64,000 bases of DNA. Source: Mucilaginibacter sp. (lineage in GTDB: Bacteria > Bacteroidota > Bacteroidia > Sphingobacteriales > Sphingobacteriaceae). A program made the translations under genes and the position numbers. The notes below the pieces were generated by a model. It was not told the origin of the DNA and searched no databases. It worked only from the letters and a program-made list of their open reading frames with translations. Positions 56,436-64,000 of this stretch are shown in pieces (the first letter of the stretch is position 1; every line of letters begins with the position of its first letter). The stretch lies in assembly GCF_028288225.1 (NCBI RefSeq), contig NZ_JAQBOC010000045.1, positions 1 to 64,000 of the forward strand. Direction: 5' to 3'.

Positions 56436-56885
56436 ATGAACCAAAACATAAAACACCAGGAAACTATTGATTATTTTTTGAAGATAGTTTGGCAAACTGT
56501 AGCTAACCGGTACAACCAGCTGGTTACTGAATTTGGCATAACGCAATCAATAGGTTATTTGCTTATTAATATTGATGAAAAGGAAGGAACCACAGTTTCG
56601 CATGCAGCAGCTTTGCTGGGCCTAAAATCAACCAGCCTTTCGCGGATGCTACGCCAGCTGGAGAAATCAGGCTTGATATACCGCGAATCAAACAAGGGAG
56701 ACAAACGTTCGGTTAAAATTTATTTGACCGAGCTGGGCAAGGAGAAGCGCCACCAGGCCCGTGTAATAGGGAAAAAATTTAACAATTATCTTAATGATAA
56801 TATTAGTGAAAGCGATAGAGAATATTTGGTAAAGATGCTTAAGAAAGTAAATCAGCTTACGCTAAATTTTAAACCGGAGGAATAG
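56436..56885 (+). CDS. MarR-family transcriptional regulator
   Basis: This 149-residue winged-helix protein has the recognition helix region VSHAAALLGLKSTSLSRMLRQLEKSGLI and the wing YRESNKGDKRSVKIYLTELG, typical of MarR. The N-terminal helix (about 6-28) and C-terminal helix (about 127-145) form the dimerisation part. It is encoded just downstream of gamma-glutamyltransferase on the same strand, but a long array separates them. No operator for it was recognised. The likely target genes are unknown. Confidence 0.93.
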   Translation: MNQNIKHQETIDYFLKIVWQTVANRYNQLVTEFGITQSIGYLLINIDEKEGTTVSHAAALLGLKSTSLSRMLRQLEKSGLIYRESNKGDKRSVKIYLTELGKEKRHQARVIGKKFNNYLNDNISESDREYLVKMLKKVNQLTLNFKPEE

Positions 56886-56915
56886 TTTATTTTAACAAAA
56901 TGAAAAAAAAGATCA

Positions 56916-56951
56916 ATTAACCCAATCCAACATAATCAACTTATTTAACCG
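56916..56951. repeat. Single-arm word array (AATCAACT/CCAATCCAACAT type)
   Basis: Words CAATTAACCCAATCCAACAT and AATCAACTTATTTAACC lie shortly after the MarR stop. The vocabulary is that of the right arms at 28077, 42661 and 44436. Confidence 0.5.
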
Positions 56952-57085
56952 CATAACCCACACGTTTCTAACAAAAACACCGTTATTAGTAGCGAAACCC
57001 CAACTCAAACCGTATAGGTTTTTACAGCCTTGTACTAATTAATTGTTAAAAAGTGTTAAGCTGCCGTTTTTGAATTATAAAAGAA

Positions 57086-57093
57086 TAAATTTG
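57086..57093 (+). promoter_or_regulatory. -7 promoter element (TAAATTTG) before the FKBP genes
   Basis: TAAATTTG matches TAnnTTTG and lies about 65 nt upstream of the first FKBP start. No ideal TTG at -33 was found. Confidence 0.45.
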
Positions 57094-57155
57094 CCGATTG
57101 AAACATAGGTGCCAGTTTGCGTGTATGCCTGTGAGGATAAGGGCAAATAAACTGA

Positions 57156-57668
57156 ATGAATGATAGGATGAACAGGATACTGTTATTTTTTTTGCTTTTA
57201 TGTGCTTGTTTTGCCGGGTGTAAAAAAACAAACAATGTGCCGGCGCAAATTAGCGCGCAGCAGGCAATTGATGAGAAAATAATAACTGCTTATTTGAAAA
57301 GCAACAACATTACTGCACAAGTGATAGACTCGGCAAATGTTTCAACAGGGATCTATTATGTAATTGATACCCTTGGATCAGGAATCGACCTGTATACAAG
57401 CTCGACGCTGATCACAGTAGGCTATAAAGCATCGTTGTTAACTACGGGCAAAGAATTTGTATCAACTGATCAATTTCACCCAACGTATATATTGGGGGCA
57501 ACCATAAAAGGATGGCAGTTTGGGATTCCCAAAGTTAAAAAAGGTGGTACAATAACACTGTATTTACCATCGCACTATGCTTATGGGCCTTTTGCGCAGC
57601 CAACATTAGGATTGCCGGCAAACGCAATACTTATTTTTAATATAAAAGTTTATAATATAACCAACTAA
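57156..57668 (+). CDS. FKBP-type peptidyl-prolyl isomerase, lipoprotein
   Basis: The 170 residues begin with a lipoprotein signal (LLLCACFAGC, lipobox Cys). A second ATG four codons in (57168) is an equally good start. An FKBP domain follows: TLGSGIDLYTSSTLITVGYKA, ILGATIKGWQFGIPKVKKGG, PSHYAYGPF and NAILIFNIKVYNI are the recognisable core. The signal and lipobox place it in the envelope, where it would assist folding of exported proteins. The next gene also encodes an FKBP lipoprotein, 75 nt downstream. Confidence 0.9.
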   Translation: MNDRMNRILLFFLLLCACFAGCKKTNNVPAQISAQQAIDEKIITAYLKSNNITAQVIDSANVSTGIYYVIDTLGSGIDLYTSSTLITVGYKASLLTTGKEFVSTDQFHPTYILGATIKGWQFGIPKVKKGGTITLYLPSHYAYGPFAQPTLGLPANAILIFNIKVYNITN

Positions 57669-57743
57669 CATAAAAAAAGGATCAGCGCACTAAATATAAT
57701 GTGTAATGAGAGCTGTACTTAGCAGCAAAAACAACAGTAACAA

Positions 57744-58685
57744 ATGAGAAACAAAATTTTTACCCTTCTTTTAATTTCTGCTATAGGTTTAGTATCATGC
57801 CGCAAAGGCAAAATTGAACAGAATATTAAGCAGTATGATGAAAGTCAGATCCAGAATTATATTAGTGCGAATGGAATAACCGGGTTGAAAAAAGATACAT
57901 CAGGCGGCGATACTACCGGTATACATTACAAAATAATACTGCCAGGTAATACAGCCCTTGGTCCTTTGGATTATCCTGATCAAGTATCTTTTGTGTTTAC
58001 TTTACGTTCTATGGATGGTAAATATGTATCTTCAGATACTATCCAAAACCATATGGAAGATTACCTTGGTCATTTAACATCTGATGCATTGCCTTATGGG
58101 TTGCAGCTTTCTATAAAAAACCTGGTTAAGTATAAAGGTGCAAGTGCACGTTTACTTATACCGTCCCACCTGGCCTATGGCGTTAGCGGGTATGGTTCTG
58201 GCAGCTCGCAAAATGCAAATACAAAAATAGCAGGTAACCAGTGCCTTGATTACTATGTACACGTAATTGACAATTATAAAACATATGATGAGCAGGTGAT
58301 CCACAATAATTATGACGTTTCAACCTATATCAAAAAAGAAAGTGTATTGTACCCGGGCAATTTTTATTACTATAAAATATTAACGCCGGGCACCGGTGCA
58401 AGCCCAATTACTGCTGCCGGTTCATTTACGGCAACTTATACAGGGTCATTACTTAACGGAACTGTTTTTGACGGCGCTAATAATGGAGATAATATTTCTG
58501 CGCCTTTAATTGTTTCATCATTGGTTCCGGGCGTGCAGGAAGCGTTACAAAACAACGTTGTTGTCGGGACAAAAATTTCTATAATAATTCCTTCTACCTT
58601 AGGTTATGCCAATACTACATCAGGTACTATCCCTACCAACAGTGTGCTCCGGTTTACATTTGTAATTGTAACTGTAACACCATAA
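57744..58685 (+). CDS. FKBP-type peptidyl-prolyl isomerase lipoprotein with two FKBP-like units
   Basis: This 313-residue lipoprotein (signal ending GLVSC) has two FKBP-like units. The first (about 60-175) includes PSHLAYGVSGYG. The second (about 190-312) includes FTATYTGSLLNGTVFDG, PGVQEALQNNVVVGTKISIIIPSTLGYA and NSVLRFTFVIV, a full FKBP core. The first is less canonical, so it may bind rather than catalyse. It probably forms an operon with the preceding FKBP gene. It ends one base before the convergent photolyase stop. Confidence 0.88.
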   Translation: MRNKIFTLLLISAIGLVSCRKGKIEQNIKQYDESQIQNYISANGITGLKKDTSGGDTTGIHYKIILPGNTALGPLDYPDQVSFVFTLRSMDGKYVSSDTIQNHMEDYLGHLTSDALPYGLQLSIKNLVKYKGASARLLIPSHLAYGVSGYGSGSSQNANTKIAGNQCLDYYVHVIDNYKTYDEQVIHNNYDVSTYIKKESVLYPGNFYYYKILTPGTGASPITAAGSFTATYTGSLLNGTVFDGANNGDNISAPLIVSSLVPGVQEALQNNVVVGTKISIIIPSTLGYANTTSGTIPTNSVLRFTFVIVTVTP

Positions 58686-58686
58686 A

Positions 58687-60000
58687 TTATTTAGACAAGG
58701 CTTCTTTAAAAGCCTTTAAGCAGCGGTCCCGGGCAAAAGTGTGATCAATAATGGGTTTTGGATATTTGCTGAAGTCGGCATATTCCGGAACCCATTTTTT
58801 TATATATTCAAGTTCGGGATCGAACTTTTTAAGCTGTGAATCAGGATTAAAGATCCGGAAGTAAGGCGCAGCATCGGTACCAGAGCCAGCCGACCATTGC
58901 CAGCCGCCAACGTTGCTGGCCATTTCATAATCAAGTAGTTTACGGGCAAAATAGCGCTCGCCCCAGCGCCAATCAATCAAAAGATCTTTACTTAAAAAGC
59001 TTGCTGTTACCATACGCACCCGGTTATGCATATAGCCTGTTGTATTCAGCTCGCGCATGCCGGCGTCAACAAGCGGAAAACCGGTTTGTCCATTGCACCA
59101 TGCTTCAAATTGCTTTTCGTCATTTACCCATTTAATACGATCATATTCCGGACGGAAAGCATGGTCGGCAGTTTTTGGAAAATGATGTAATATCATCATA
59201 TAAAACTCGCGCCATACCAACTCATTCAACCATGTTTTTTCTTTAAAGGCATTTGCTGTGCGGATGAGTTCGCGGATGCTTACTGTGCCAAACCTTAAAT
59301 GCAGGCCAATATGCGTTGTGCCTTTAATGGCAGGGAAATCTCTTTTTTCAGCATAATCAAGGATCAGTTTTTTATAATGGATAGTAGGGAATTTTCTGTT
59401 GCTTTTTTCAAAGCCCATTTGGTTTAATGATGGAATGTTGAAAGCTTTGGTTTGACAAAAGTTTTTGAAATATTTTTTATTGGGGTAGGCTTTTAAATGT
59501 AAAGGGGTTAATTTTTGATACCATTTGCGCATGTAAGGGGTGTAAACCGTGTAGGGCTTTCCATCATCCTTAATTACTTCATCGCGCTCAAAAATTACCT
59601 GGTCCTTATAGGTATTAAAAGGGATCTCGTGCTTTTTTAGATAAGCAGCTATAGCTTCATCACGTACTTTAGCATTAGGTTCATAATCATGGTTGGTATA
59701 AACAGCAGTTATGTTATGCTCCTTTATTAGCTTATTCCATGCGTGTTCGGGCTTATCATATACTATTAGTAAGCTGCTGCCATGTTGTTGTAGCTCTTTG
59801 TTCAGTGCTTCAGCAGTTTGGTAAATAAAGGTTACCCGGGCATCGTCCTTATCTTCCAGTTTATCCAATATTTCTTTATCAAAAATAAAGACTGGCAATA
59901 CAGGGCTGCCACTTTTTAAAGCATGATAAAGTCCGGCATTGTCATCCAAACGAAGATCCCGCCTGAACCAAAATGCCAAAACCTCCGAATGCTTATCCAT
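58687..60000 (-). CDS. phr: Deoxyribodipyrimidine photolyase / cryptochrome family protein
   Basis: The 437 residues have an N-terminal alpha/beta antenna domain (FWFRRDLRLDDNAGLYHAL) and a C-terminal FAD-binding helical domain. LNELVWREFYMMILHHFP, GQTGFPLVDAGMRELNTTGYMHNRVRM, LLIDWRWGERYFARKL and DYEMASNVGGWQWSAGSGTDAAPYFRIFNP are the conserved flavin and tryptophan-chain segments. This set favours a CPD photolyase over a cryptochrome. It repairs UV dimers using blue light. Its start overlaps the end of the TIGR01777 gene by 8 nt, so they are cotranscribed. Confidence 0.93.
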   Translation of the reverse strand: MDKHSEVLAFWFRRDLRLDDNAGLYHALKSGSPVLPVFIFDKEILDKLEDKDDARVTFIYQTAEALNKELQQHGSSLLIVYDKPEHAWNKLIKEHNITAVYTNHDYEPNAKVRDEAIAAYLKKHEIPFNTYKDQVIFERDEVIKDDGKPYTVYTPYMRKWYQKLTPLHLKAYPNKKYFKNFCQTKAFNIPSLNQMGFEKSNRKFPTIHYKKLILDYAEKRDFPAIKGTTHIGLHLRFGTVSIRELIRTANAFKEKTWLNELVWREFYMMILHHFPKTADHAFRPEYDRIKWVNDEKQFEAWCNGQTGFPLVDAGMRELNTTGYMHNRVRMVTASFLSKDLLIDWRWGERYFARKLLDYEMASNVGGWQWSAGSGTDAAPYFRIFNPDSQLKKFDPELEYIKKWVPEYADFSKYPKPIIDHTFARDRCLKAFKEALSK

Positions 60001-60898
60001 AAATTTCTTTTAACGCTGATGTGATATCAGGATATTTAAAGCTAAATCCTGCATTTTCAATTTTTTGTGCCGATACTTTTGTGCTGCCTAATACTATAGT
60101 GCTCATTTCGCCCAGTAAAAGCTTTAATAAAAATGCAGGTACCTTAGGCGCCCACAAGGGCCTATGCAGCTGTTTGGCAATTGCCTTGATTAGCTGTTTA
60201 TTGGTTACCGGGTTAGGGGATACCATGTTATAAACGCCCGTGAAACTTTCATTTTCAATGGCAAGCATGTACATATTAACAACATCCTGCCAGTGAATCC
60301 ATGGAATCCATTGTTTCCCGCTACCCAATGGTGAGCCAACATAAAGCTTTACAGGCAGCGCCATTTGCCTTAATGCGCCACCGTTATTAAGCACCACCCC
60401 GGTTCGGAATTTAACTGTCCGCAAATTTAGTTTTTTGCCTTCGTCAACGGCGGCTTCCCACTCAACGCAGCATTTACTCATGAAATCATTATTCGGAGCA
60501 CTATCTTCTGTCAGCAGTTCATCACCACGATCACTGTAATATCCAATTGCCGAGGCCGATACTATGGAATTAACCTCATCCTTTTTTGTGTGAAGTAATT
60601 GATAAACCAGTCCGATGGATTTTGTACGGCTATCAATAATTTCTCTCTTTCGTTCGTCCGTCCAGCGTTTGTCAGCAATACCTGCGCCTGCTAAATGAAC
60701 AATCAGGTCTACGCCATCAATACAATGCTCGTCTATTTCGCCCTTATTAACATCCCACAAAAAAGTTTTTACTTGTGGATCATTACCCGGCTTACGGCTT
60801 AAATGACTTACCTGGTAGCCCTTTTTCAGCAATTGTGAGGTAAGGGCTTTACCAATGAGCCCGGTGCCGCCGGTGAGGAGGATGTGTTTTGAGTTCAT
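59993..60898 (-). CDS. TIGR01777-type NAD-dependent epimerase/dehydratase family protein
   Basis: The 301 residues are an extended short-chain dehydrogenase with GGTGLIGKALTSQLLKKGY (the GxxGxxG dinucleotide loop), VDLIVHLAGAGI, SASAIGYYSDRG (catalytic Ser and Tyr) and the C-terminal DUF1731 region (LLKLLLGEMSTIVLGSTKVSAQKIENAGF). This combination is the TIGR01777 family. It overlaps the photolyase gene by 8 nt. In many Bacteroidota a SRPBCC protein gene joins this pair; here a broken SRPBCC gene lies at 27551, far away. Substrate unknown. Confidence 0.93.
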   Translation of the reverse strand: MNSKHILLTGGTGLIGKALTSQLLKKGYQVSHLSRKPGNDPQVKTFLWDVNKGEIDEHCIDGVDLIVHLAGAGIADKRWTDERKREIIDSRTKSIGLVYQLLHTKKDEVNSIVSASAIGYYSDRGDELLTEDSAPNNDFMSKCCVEWEAAVDEGKKLNLRTVKFRTGVVLNNGGALRQMALPVKLYVGSPLGSGKQWIPWIHWQDVVNMYMLAIENESFTGVYNMVSPNPVTNKQLIKAIAKQLHRPLWAPKVPAFLLKLLLGEMSTIVLGSTKVSAQKIENAGFSFKYPDITSALKEIYG

Positions 60899-60899
60899 A

Positions 60900-61005
60900 G
60901 TTGATTGGAGTCCATAGTCGATGGTCCATAGACCATGGTGAAAACTGTTAAATTACCCTGTAAATAATAGCTATCGACTATCGTCCATGGTCTATAGACA
61001 ACTAG
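60900..61005. repeat. Inverted word array (CCATGGTCTATAGAC type) abutting the TIGR01777 start
   Basis: GTCCATAGACCATGG (60924-60938) is complementary to CCATGGTCTATAGAC (60985-60999) at 14 of 15 positions, with related words such as CATAGTCGATGG and CTATCGACTATCG around. It shares its vocabulary with 56339-56433 and lies within 2 nt of the TIGR01777 start. Confidence 0.85.
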
Positions 61006-61009
61006 CCAG

Positions 61010-61321
61010 CTACACATTAATACTATTTGACACAACAACTTTACTGCAAAGGGGTTTTGCATAGTTTTCGGCAAATAATACATGGGTTGGATCTACCTGG
61101 TAGGCTTCCTGCGCTTCAGGGCTATCAAATAAAAGCAGCAGGGATACATCATAGGAGCGGTCAACCACTGAACGAAATGTTTCGGCTGGTACACCAATAT
61201 GGATCTCACGGATATGCGGAATAGGAATAAGTGTGTTTAAGCCATCAATCAATTGCTGTTCATCTGCTTTGTCATTTAGCCAGAAATGTACGTGGTGAAC
61301 GAAGGTGTTTTTTAGAAGCAT
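61010..61321 (-). CDS. Dabb-family (stress-responsive A/B barrel) protein
   Basis: This 103-residue protein has the dimeric alpha/beta-barrel signature: HHVHFWLND near the N-terminus, the DGLNTLIPIPHIREIHIGVP segment, and YDVSLLLLFDSPEAQEAYQVDPTHVLF. Dabb proteins form homodimers of ferredoxin-like folds with a cavity. The exact role is unknown. It is the last of a minus-strand run before the array at 60900. Confidence 0.9.
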   Translation of the reverse strand: MLLKNTFVHHVHFWLNDKADEQQLIDGLNTLIPIPHIREIHIGVPAETFRSVVDRSYDVSLLLLFDSPEAQEAYQVDPTHVLFAENYAKPLCSKVVVSNSINV

Positions 61322-61365
61322 TGTAGTAATTTATATGATTTTTACAATCATACAAAATTATGTTG

Positions 61366-61932
61366 TTAATGTATACACCGCATGTAAATTGATGACTTTA
61401 TAGCAAATGCATTACTTCGCACGGGCTTTAAAATTTTCAATGCACTATCGGCGCTGTTTTTATTTTCATAAATTCCGGCTATTAAGGCAATCGTTTTAAT
61501 TGATGAGCCCCTGTTATAAAGTGCCATATATTCCAGGCTGAGGAAATTGGTTGGATATCTTCTGGGATAGTAATCGCCGGCGTAAATTTCATCACTATCA
61601 TTGTCGGGCAATGCAATAAGATCTTTCGCTTTATTATAATACCTTCCCATGGTATCAATAGAAATATTTAAAGCCTGGTGAATATTTTCCATCTTTTCCT
61701 TTAGATGGTAATAGTTGGTGCCGGTATCAGTTACTACCACATAATAAACAGCAGTTTCATCGGCAATGTTGTCATCAGAGGTATCCTGTTGTTTAATGGG
61801 GATTATTGTTTTGTTATGAGAATAACTTGCCTGTAACACTCTTCCAGGTTTACTATGGACTGCCTGTTTAGCAGGTTTTGTTTTGCATGATGCAAGAATG
61901 ATCAAAGTAAGAAGGATACCTTTTCCTCTCAT
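61366..61932 (-). CDS. Lipoprotein with SPOR-like C-terminal region
   Basis: This 188-residue protein has a lipoprotein signal (LILASC, Cys16). The last 45 residues (IKTIALIAGIYENKNSADSALKILKPVRSNAFAIKSSIYMRCIH) have the alternating pattern seen in SPOR-type or related peptidoglycan-binding repeats, but I cannot confirm the family. The middle is charged. It stands alone on the minus strand, 41 nt before the next gene. Confidence 0.7.
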   Translation of the reverse strand: MRGKGILLTLIILASCKTKPAKQAVHSKPGRVLQASYSHNKTIIPIKQQDTSDDNIADETAVYYVVVTDTGTNYYHLKEKMENIHQALNISIDTMGRYYNKAKDLIALPDNDSDEIYAGDYYPRRYPTNFLSLEYMALYNRGSSIKTIALIAGIYENKNSADSALKILKPVRSNAFAIKSSIYMRCIH

Positions 61933-61973
61933 TTTTTGGTGGGTACTATAGTATATAAATATTTCAACCGAGC

Positions 61974-62381
61974 TTATATCGCCCGCATTTTGTTTCCTTT
62001 TGCTTCATGTGTTACCTCAGCCAGCCCAAGTTTTTCCATCAGCGGCGGAATATACATACCAAAGCGGCCGCGCAGGCCCTTCTTTAACCCGTACCAGCCG
62101 CCAACCGGGTTGCTTTCCGAGCGGCCCCAGGCTTCAACGGTTCTATCTTTTACGGGTTTCTGTTCATCGGCACTGCCAAGTTCCATCCAATCGCCGTATT
62201 GTTTCAGCATGGTATGCAAATCATTGAGGCAACGGATATCATAGTGCAGTATAGTTTTACCAACGGTACACACCAAAACTTCTTTGCCATCCTTTTCATC
62301 AACATGCATGGTATATTCTGATGATAGCGGCGGCGTTTTCAGCAGCATTGGGTTTGTTTTTGTTCCTATTTTATCTTTCAT
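61974..62381 (-). CDS. Conserved-looking cytoplasmic protein, unknown
   Basis: This 135-residue protein has no signal peptide or membrane segment. The motif GGWYGLKKGLRGRFGMYIPPLMEKLGLAEVTHEAKGNKM looks conserved and basic. The N-terminal half (YTMHVDEKDGKEVLVCTVGKTILHYDIRCLNDL) is a beta-rich segment. I do not recognise a named family. Confidence 0.7.
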   Translation of the reverse strand: MKDKIGTKTNPMLLKTPPLSSEYTMHVDEKDGKEVLVCTVGKTILHYDIRCLNDLHTMLKQYGDWMELGSADEQKPVKDRTVEAWGRSESNPVGGWYGLKKGLRGRFGMYIPPLMEKLGLAEVTHEAKGNKMRAI

Positions 62382-62455
62382 ATTGTGGCGATTTGGTTTG
62401 ATAAATATAGAGTTTACAGGATAATTTACATTAACAATTTTCTTATCTGAATTAA

Positions 62456-62929
62456 TTAATCCGAATCATCTACCATATAAGCTAACCACCATTTTCCGTC
62501 CTTATTTATAAAATAGTGATTAACAAGAACCCCGGTATCTTCAATAGTAAGTTCAATGTTAATCAGTCCTTCCTTTATTTTTTTCTTTTTGATTATCTCA
62601 TCTGCCGCTTTTCCGATTCCATAGCTGGTATATTTCCAATTACTTTTTCTTACAAACCAAGTTGAATCACCTTCTTCTGATTCATTTGTTATTTTAAATG
62701 GAAATTTAACCCGCGTAAGTTGAAAAACTGAATCTGATTGAAATTTTTTGAAAAAAGAGTCGAAATTCTCTGTTAATGAATCGTAATAATTAACTTTTTT
62801 CTTGCTGACTAATGTGCTCTTGCCTGCAGTTTCAGATGCTTTTTTATTTGAATTACAATTTGAGAGAAATAAACATATTAAGAGTAACAAGCTTATTTTG
62901 GAGCAGAGGTTTAAAGATAGGGAATCCAT
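62456..62929 (-). CDS. Hypothetical lipoprotein
   Basis: From ATG 62929 the product has 157 residues with a lipoprotein signal (LLLICLFLSNC). An upstream ATG at 62977 adds 16 residues that are unlike a signal and overlap the AGATTTGTCAAC palindrome, so the later start is preferred. The body is charged with a DGKWWLAYMVDD C-terminus. Family not recognised. Confidence 0.72.
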   Translation of the reverse strand: MDSLSLNLCSKISLLLLICLFLSNCNSNKKASETAGKSTLVSKKKVNYYDSLTENFDSFFKKFQSDSVFQLTRVKFPFKITNESEEGDSTWFVRKSNWKYTSYGIGKAADEIIKKKKIKEGLINIELTIEDTGVLVNHYFINKDGKWWLAYMVDDSD

Positions 62930-62966
62930 TATCGCAATTAGGTGATTGAACGCTAAATATAGGATT

Positions 62967-62999
62967 AGATCTGTCAACTTTTAAAAAGTTAACAAATCT
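62967..62999. repeat. Second copy of the AGATTTGACAACTTTT palindromic element
   Basis: AGATCTGTCAACTTTT and AAAAGTTAACAAATCT form an inverted repeat with three mismatches. The AGGATTAGAT flank before it matches, in reverse orientation, the ATCTAATCCT after the copy at 19156-19188. It lies between convergent-direction features of the minus strand (stop of the kinase at 63039). Confidence 0.75.
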
Positions 63000-63002
63000 A
63001 TT

Positions 63003-63036
63003 TTACTGCCAACTGCCCACTGAAAACTGCAAACTG
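63003..63036. repeat. Single-arm word array (AACTGC type)
   Basis: ACTGCCAACTGCCC and ACTGAAAACTGCAAACTGG are built from AACTGC-like words ending 2 nt before the kinase stop codon. Confidence 0.55.
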
Positions 63037-63038
63037 GT

Positions 63039-64000
63039 TTAAGCAAACTGTTCCACCACATGAGGTTTAAATGTATCTGTCTTTACCTCAGCTTTTAGTT
63101 CATGCAATATATTATACAGGCCAAAATTGGTGCGGTTTACATAAATAAAGTGCTTTACACCGCGGGCCTGTTTAAACTCGGGCATTTTTGATACTTTTTC
63201 GCCAAAGCCATATAACTCTTCAAAAAATGCAGTTTGGCCAAAATCGAAATGATCTGTTATATAAGGTTTGGCAAACAGGCCTATCATTTGGCGGTACATG
63301 CTGTAATAAAACTCAATTTGAGCCGGAGTATCCTTAGTGTGGATCATTTCCAGCTGGCGGAAAGCTTTTATGGTTTCTTCTTTGTTATCCATCAACCCGG
63401 TTGAGGTAAGGGAGAAAAATGGATAGTAAAAATCTTCAGGCATTTCTTTTATACAGCCAAAATCAATAACACCCAATTTGTTTTCACTGGTTATCATAAA
63501 ATTCCCCGGATGCGGATCGGCATGTACGGCGCGGAGCTCGTGCTGCTGAAAATTATAAAAATCCCAAAGGGCCTGCCCAATTGTATTGCGTAATTGCTGC
63601 GATGGATTTGTTTGCAAAAACTCGCGCAGGTGCTTGCCTTCCAGCCAGTCCATAGTGATGATGCGTTTGCTGGATAGTTCGGGGTAATATTTGGGAAAAA
63701 CTACGTTGTCAAGATCAGCGCATGCGATAGAGAACTCAATAGAACGGCGCACCTCAAGCTCATAATCGGTTTCTTCCAGCAGTCGTTCTTCAACCTCGCG
63801 CATATAAATATCAAGCTCCTTTTCGCTCATGCCAAGCATGCGGAAGGCAAAAGGCTTTACCAGCTTAAGGTCAGATGAGATAGAATCGCCCACACCCGGG
63901 TACTGGATCTTTACCGCCAGTTTTTTGCCATCCAGTTCAGCCCGGTGAACCTGGCCTATTGATGCAGCATTTGATGAACGGACGTTAAACTTGTCGTAAA
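63039..64000 (-). CDS. ABC1/AarF (UbiB)-family kinase-like protein, 5' end beyond the window
   Basis: The readable part spans about 320 residues and is open to the right edge, so the N-terminus is missing. It contains AASIGQVHRAELDGKKLAVKIQYPGV (nucleotide loop and catalytic Lys region), HADPHPGNFMI (catalytic loop) and VIDFGCIKEM (metal-binding DFG-like). This is the ABC1/UbiB family, atypical kinases linked to isoprenoid lipid or quinone metabolism. The 3' end lies next to the AACTGC array. An internal Met at 63893 would give a 284-residue frame but the homology continues upstream. Confidence 0.92.
   Translation of the reverse strand, partial: YDKFNVRSSNAASIGQVHRAELDGKKLAVKIQYPGVGDSISSDLKLVKPFAFRMLGMSEKELDIYMREVEERLLEETDYELEVRRSIEFSIACADLDNVVFPKYYPELSSKRIITMDWLEGKHLREFLQTNPSQQLRNTIGQALWDFYNFQQHELRAVHADPHPGNFMITSENKLGVIDFGCIKEMPEDFYYPFFSLTSTGLMDNKEETIKAFRQLEMIHTKDTPAQIEFYYSMYRQMIGLFAKPYITDHFDFGQTAFFEELYGFGEKVSKMPEFKQARGVKHFIYVNRTNFGLYNILHELKAEVKTDTFKPHVVEQFA

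Noticed and set aside
60895..61083. 62-codon minus-strand frame after the Dabb gene
   Set aside because: It runs through the word array and overlaps the Dabb gene in another frame.

Overview
The window looks like a chromosomal segment of a Bacteroidota bacterium, most likely family Sphingobacteriaceae (Mucilaginibacter/Pedobacter-like). The reasons are the AT-rich intergenic DNA, near absence of Shine-Dalgarno sequences, TAnnTTTG-type -7 promoter elements, type IX secretion C-terminal domains on two giant secreted proteins, GH97 and GH20 enzymes, many lipoproteins and outer-membrane barrels, and a Bacteroidota-type 5S rRNA at the left edge (the end of an rrn operon). The genus is an inference. 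I see no insertion sequence, tRNA, prophage or CRISPR array.

Layout. 1-0.16 kb: 5S rRNA and its terminator. 0.2-1.1 kb: a small membrane-protein gene broken by a 23-bp tandem duplication, and a TMEM220-like protein. 1.2-8.1 kb (minus): a four-gene exopolysaccharide-synthase-like operon in the order histidine kinase, BcsB-like protein, GT2 synthase with an MshEN-like N-terminus, polytopic membrane protein. A decayed GH5 cellulase lies divergently next to it (8.2-9.4 kb). 9.4-19.1 kb: acyl-ACP desaturase, MscS channel, aldo/keto reductase, ClpC and EttA. 19.2-28 kb: a frameshifted barrel gene, a secreted protein, GH97, an M13 peptidase, a YkuK-like protein, a sulfurtransferase, a GNAT enzyme and a frameshifted SRPBCC gene. 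28.1-34 kb (minus): a mirrored barrel-esterase-esterase-barrel set led by an O-acyltransferase. 34.2-37.3 kb (minus): a NarL-type two-component system cotranscribed with a membrane protein and a secreted two-repeat protein. Facing it at 37.4-39 kb are a 69-residue peptide, a CHAP amidase-like protein and a barrel. 39.1-46 kb: sialidase-like propeller, GH20 hexosaminidase, type-B carboxylesterase and a Tat-type Gfo/Idh oxidoreductase. 46.3-53.7 kb: two divergent T9SS cargo proteins, one a subtilase. 53.8-64 kb: barrel, gamma-glutamyltransferase, MarR regulator, two FKBP lipoproteins, photolyase plus TIGR01777 epimerase, small proteins and an ABC1 kinase cut by the window edge.

Two themes recur. 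One is envelope glycan work: polysaccharide synthesis, glycan hydrolysis, acetylation and deacetylation, and secreted proteolysis. The other is an unusual class of intergenic DNA. About a dozen intergenic regions carry quasi-periodic arrays of short 'words' (for example TTGATTAGG, TTCACTAAT, AAGAATCAAG, CCATGGTCTAT, AAGCTTTCTGC), often with the reverse-complement words on a second arm, so that a long imperfect hairpin could form. The words differ between loci but the architecture is the same, and several arms end within a few bases of a start codon.

At least four coding loci are broken. One GH5 locus has at least four lesions and is surely a pseudogene. Two others differ from an intact frame by a single base, so sequencing error cannot be excluded for them.
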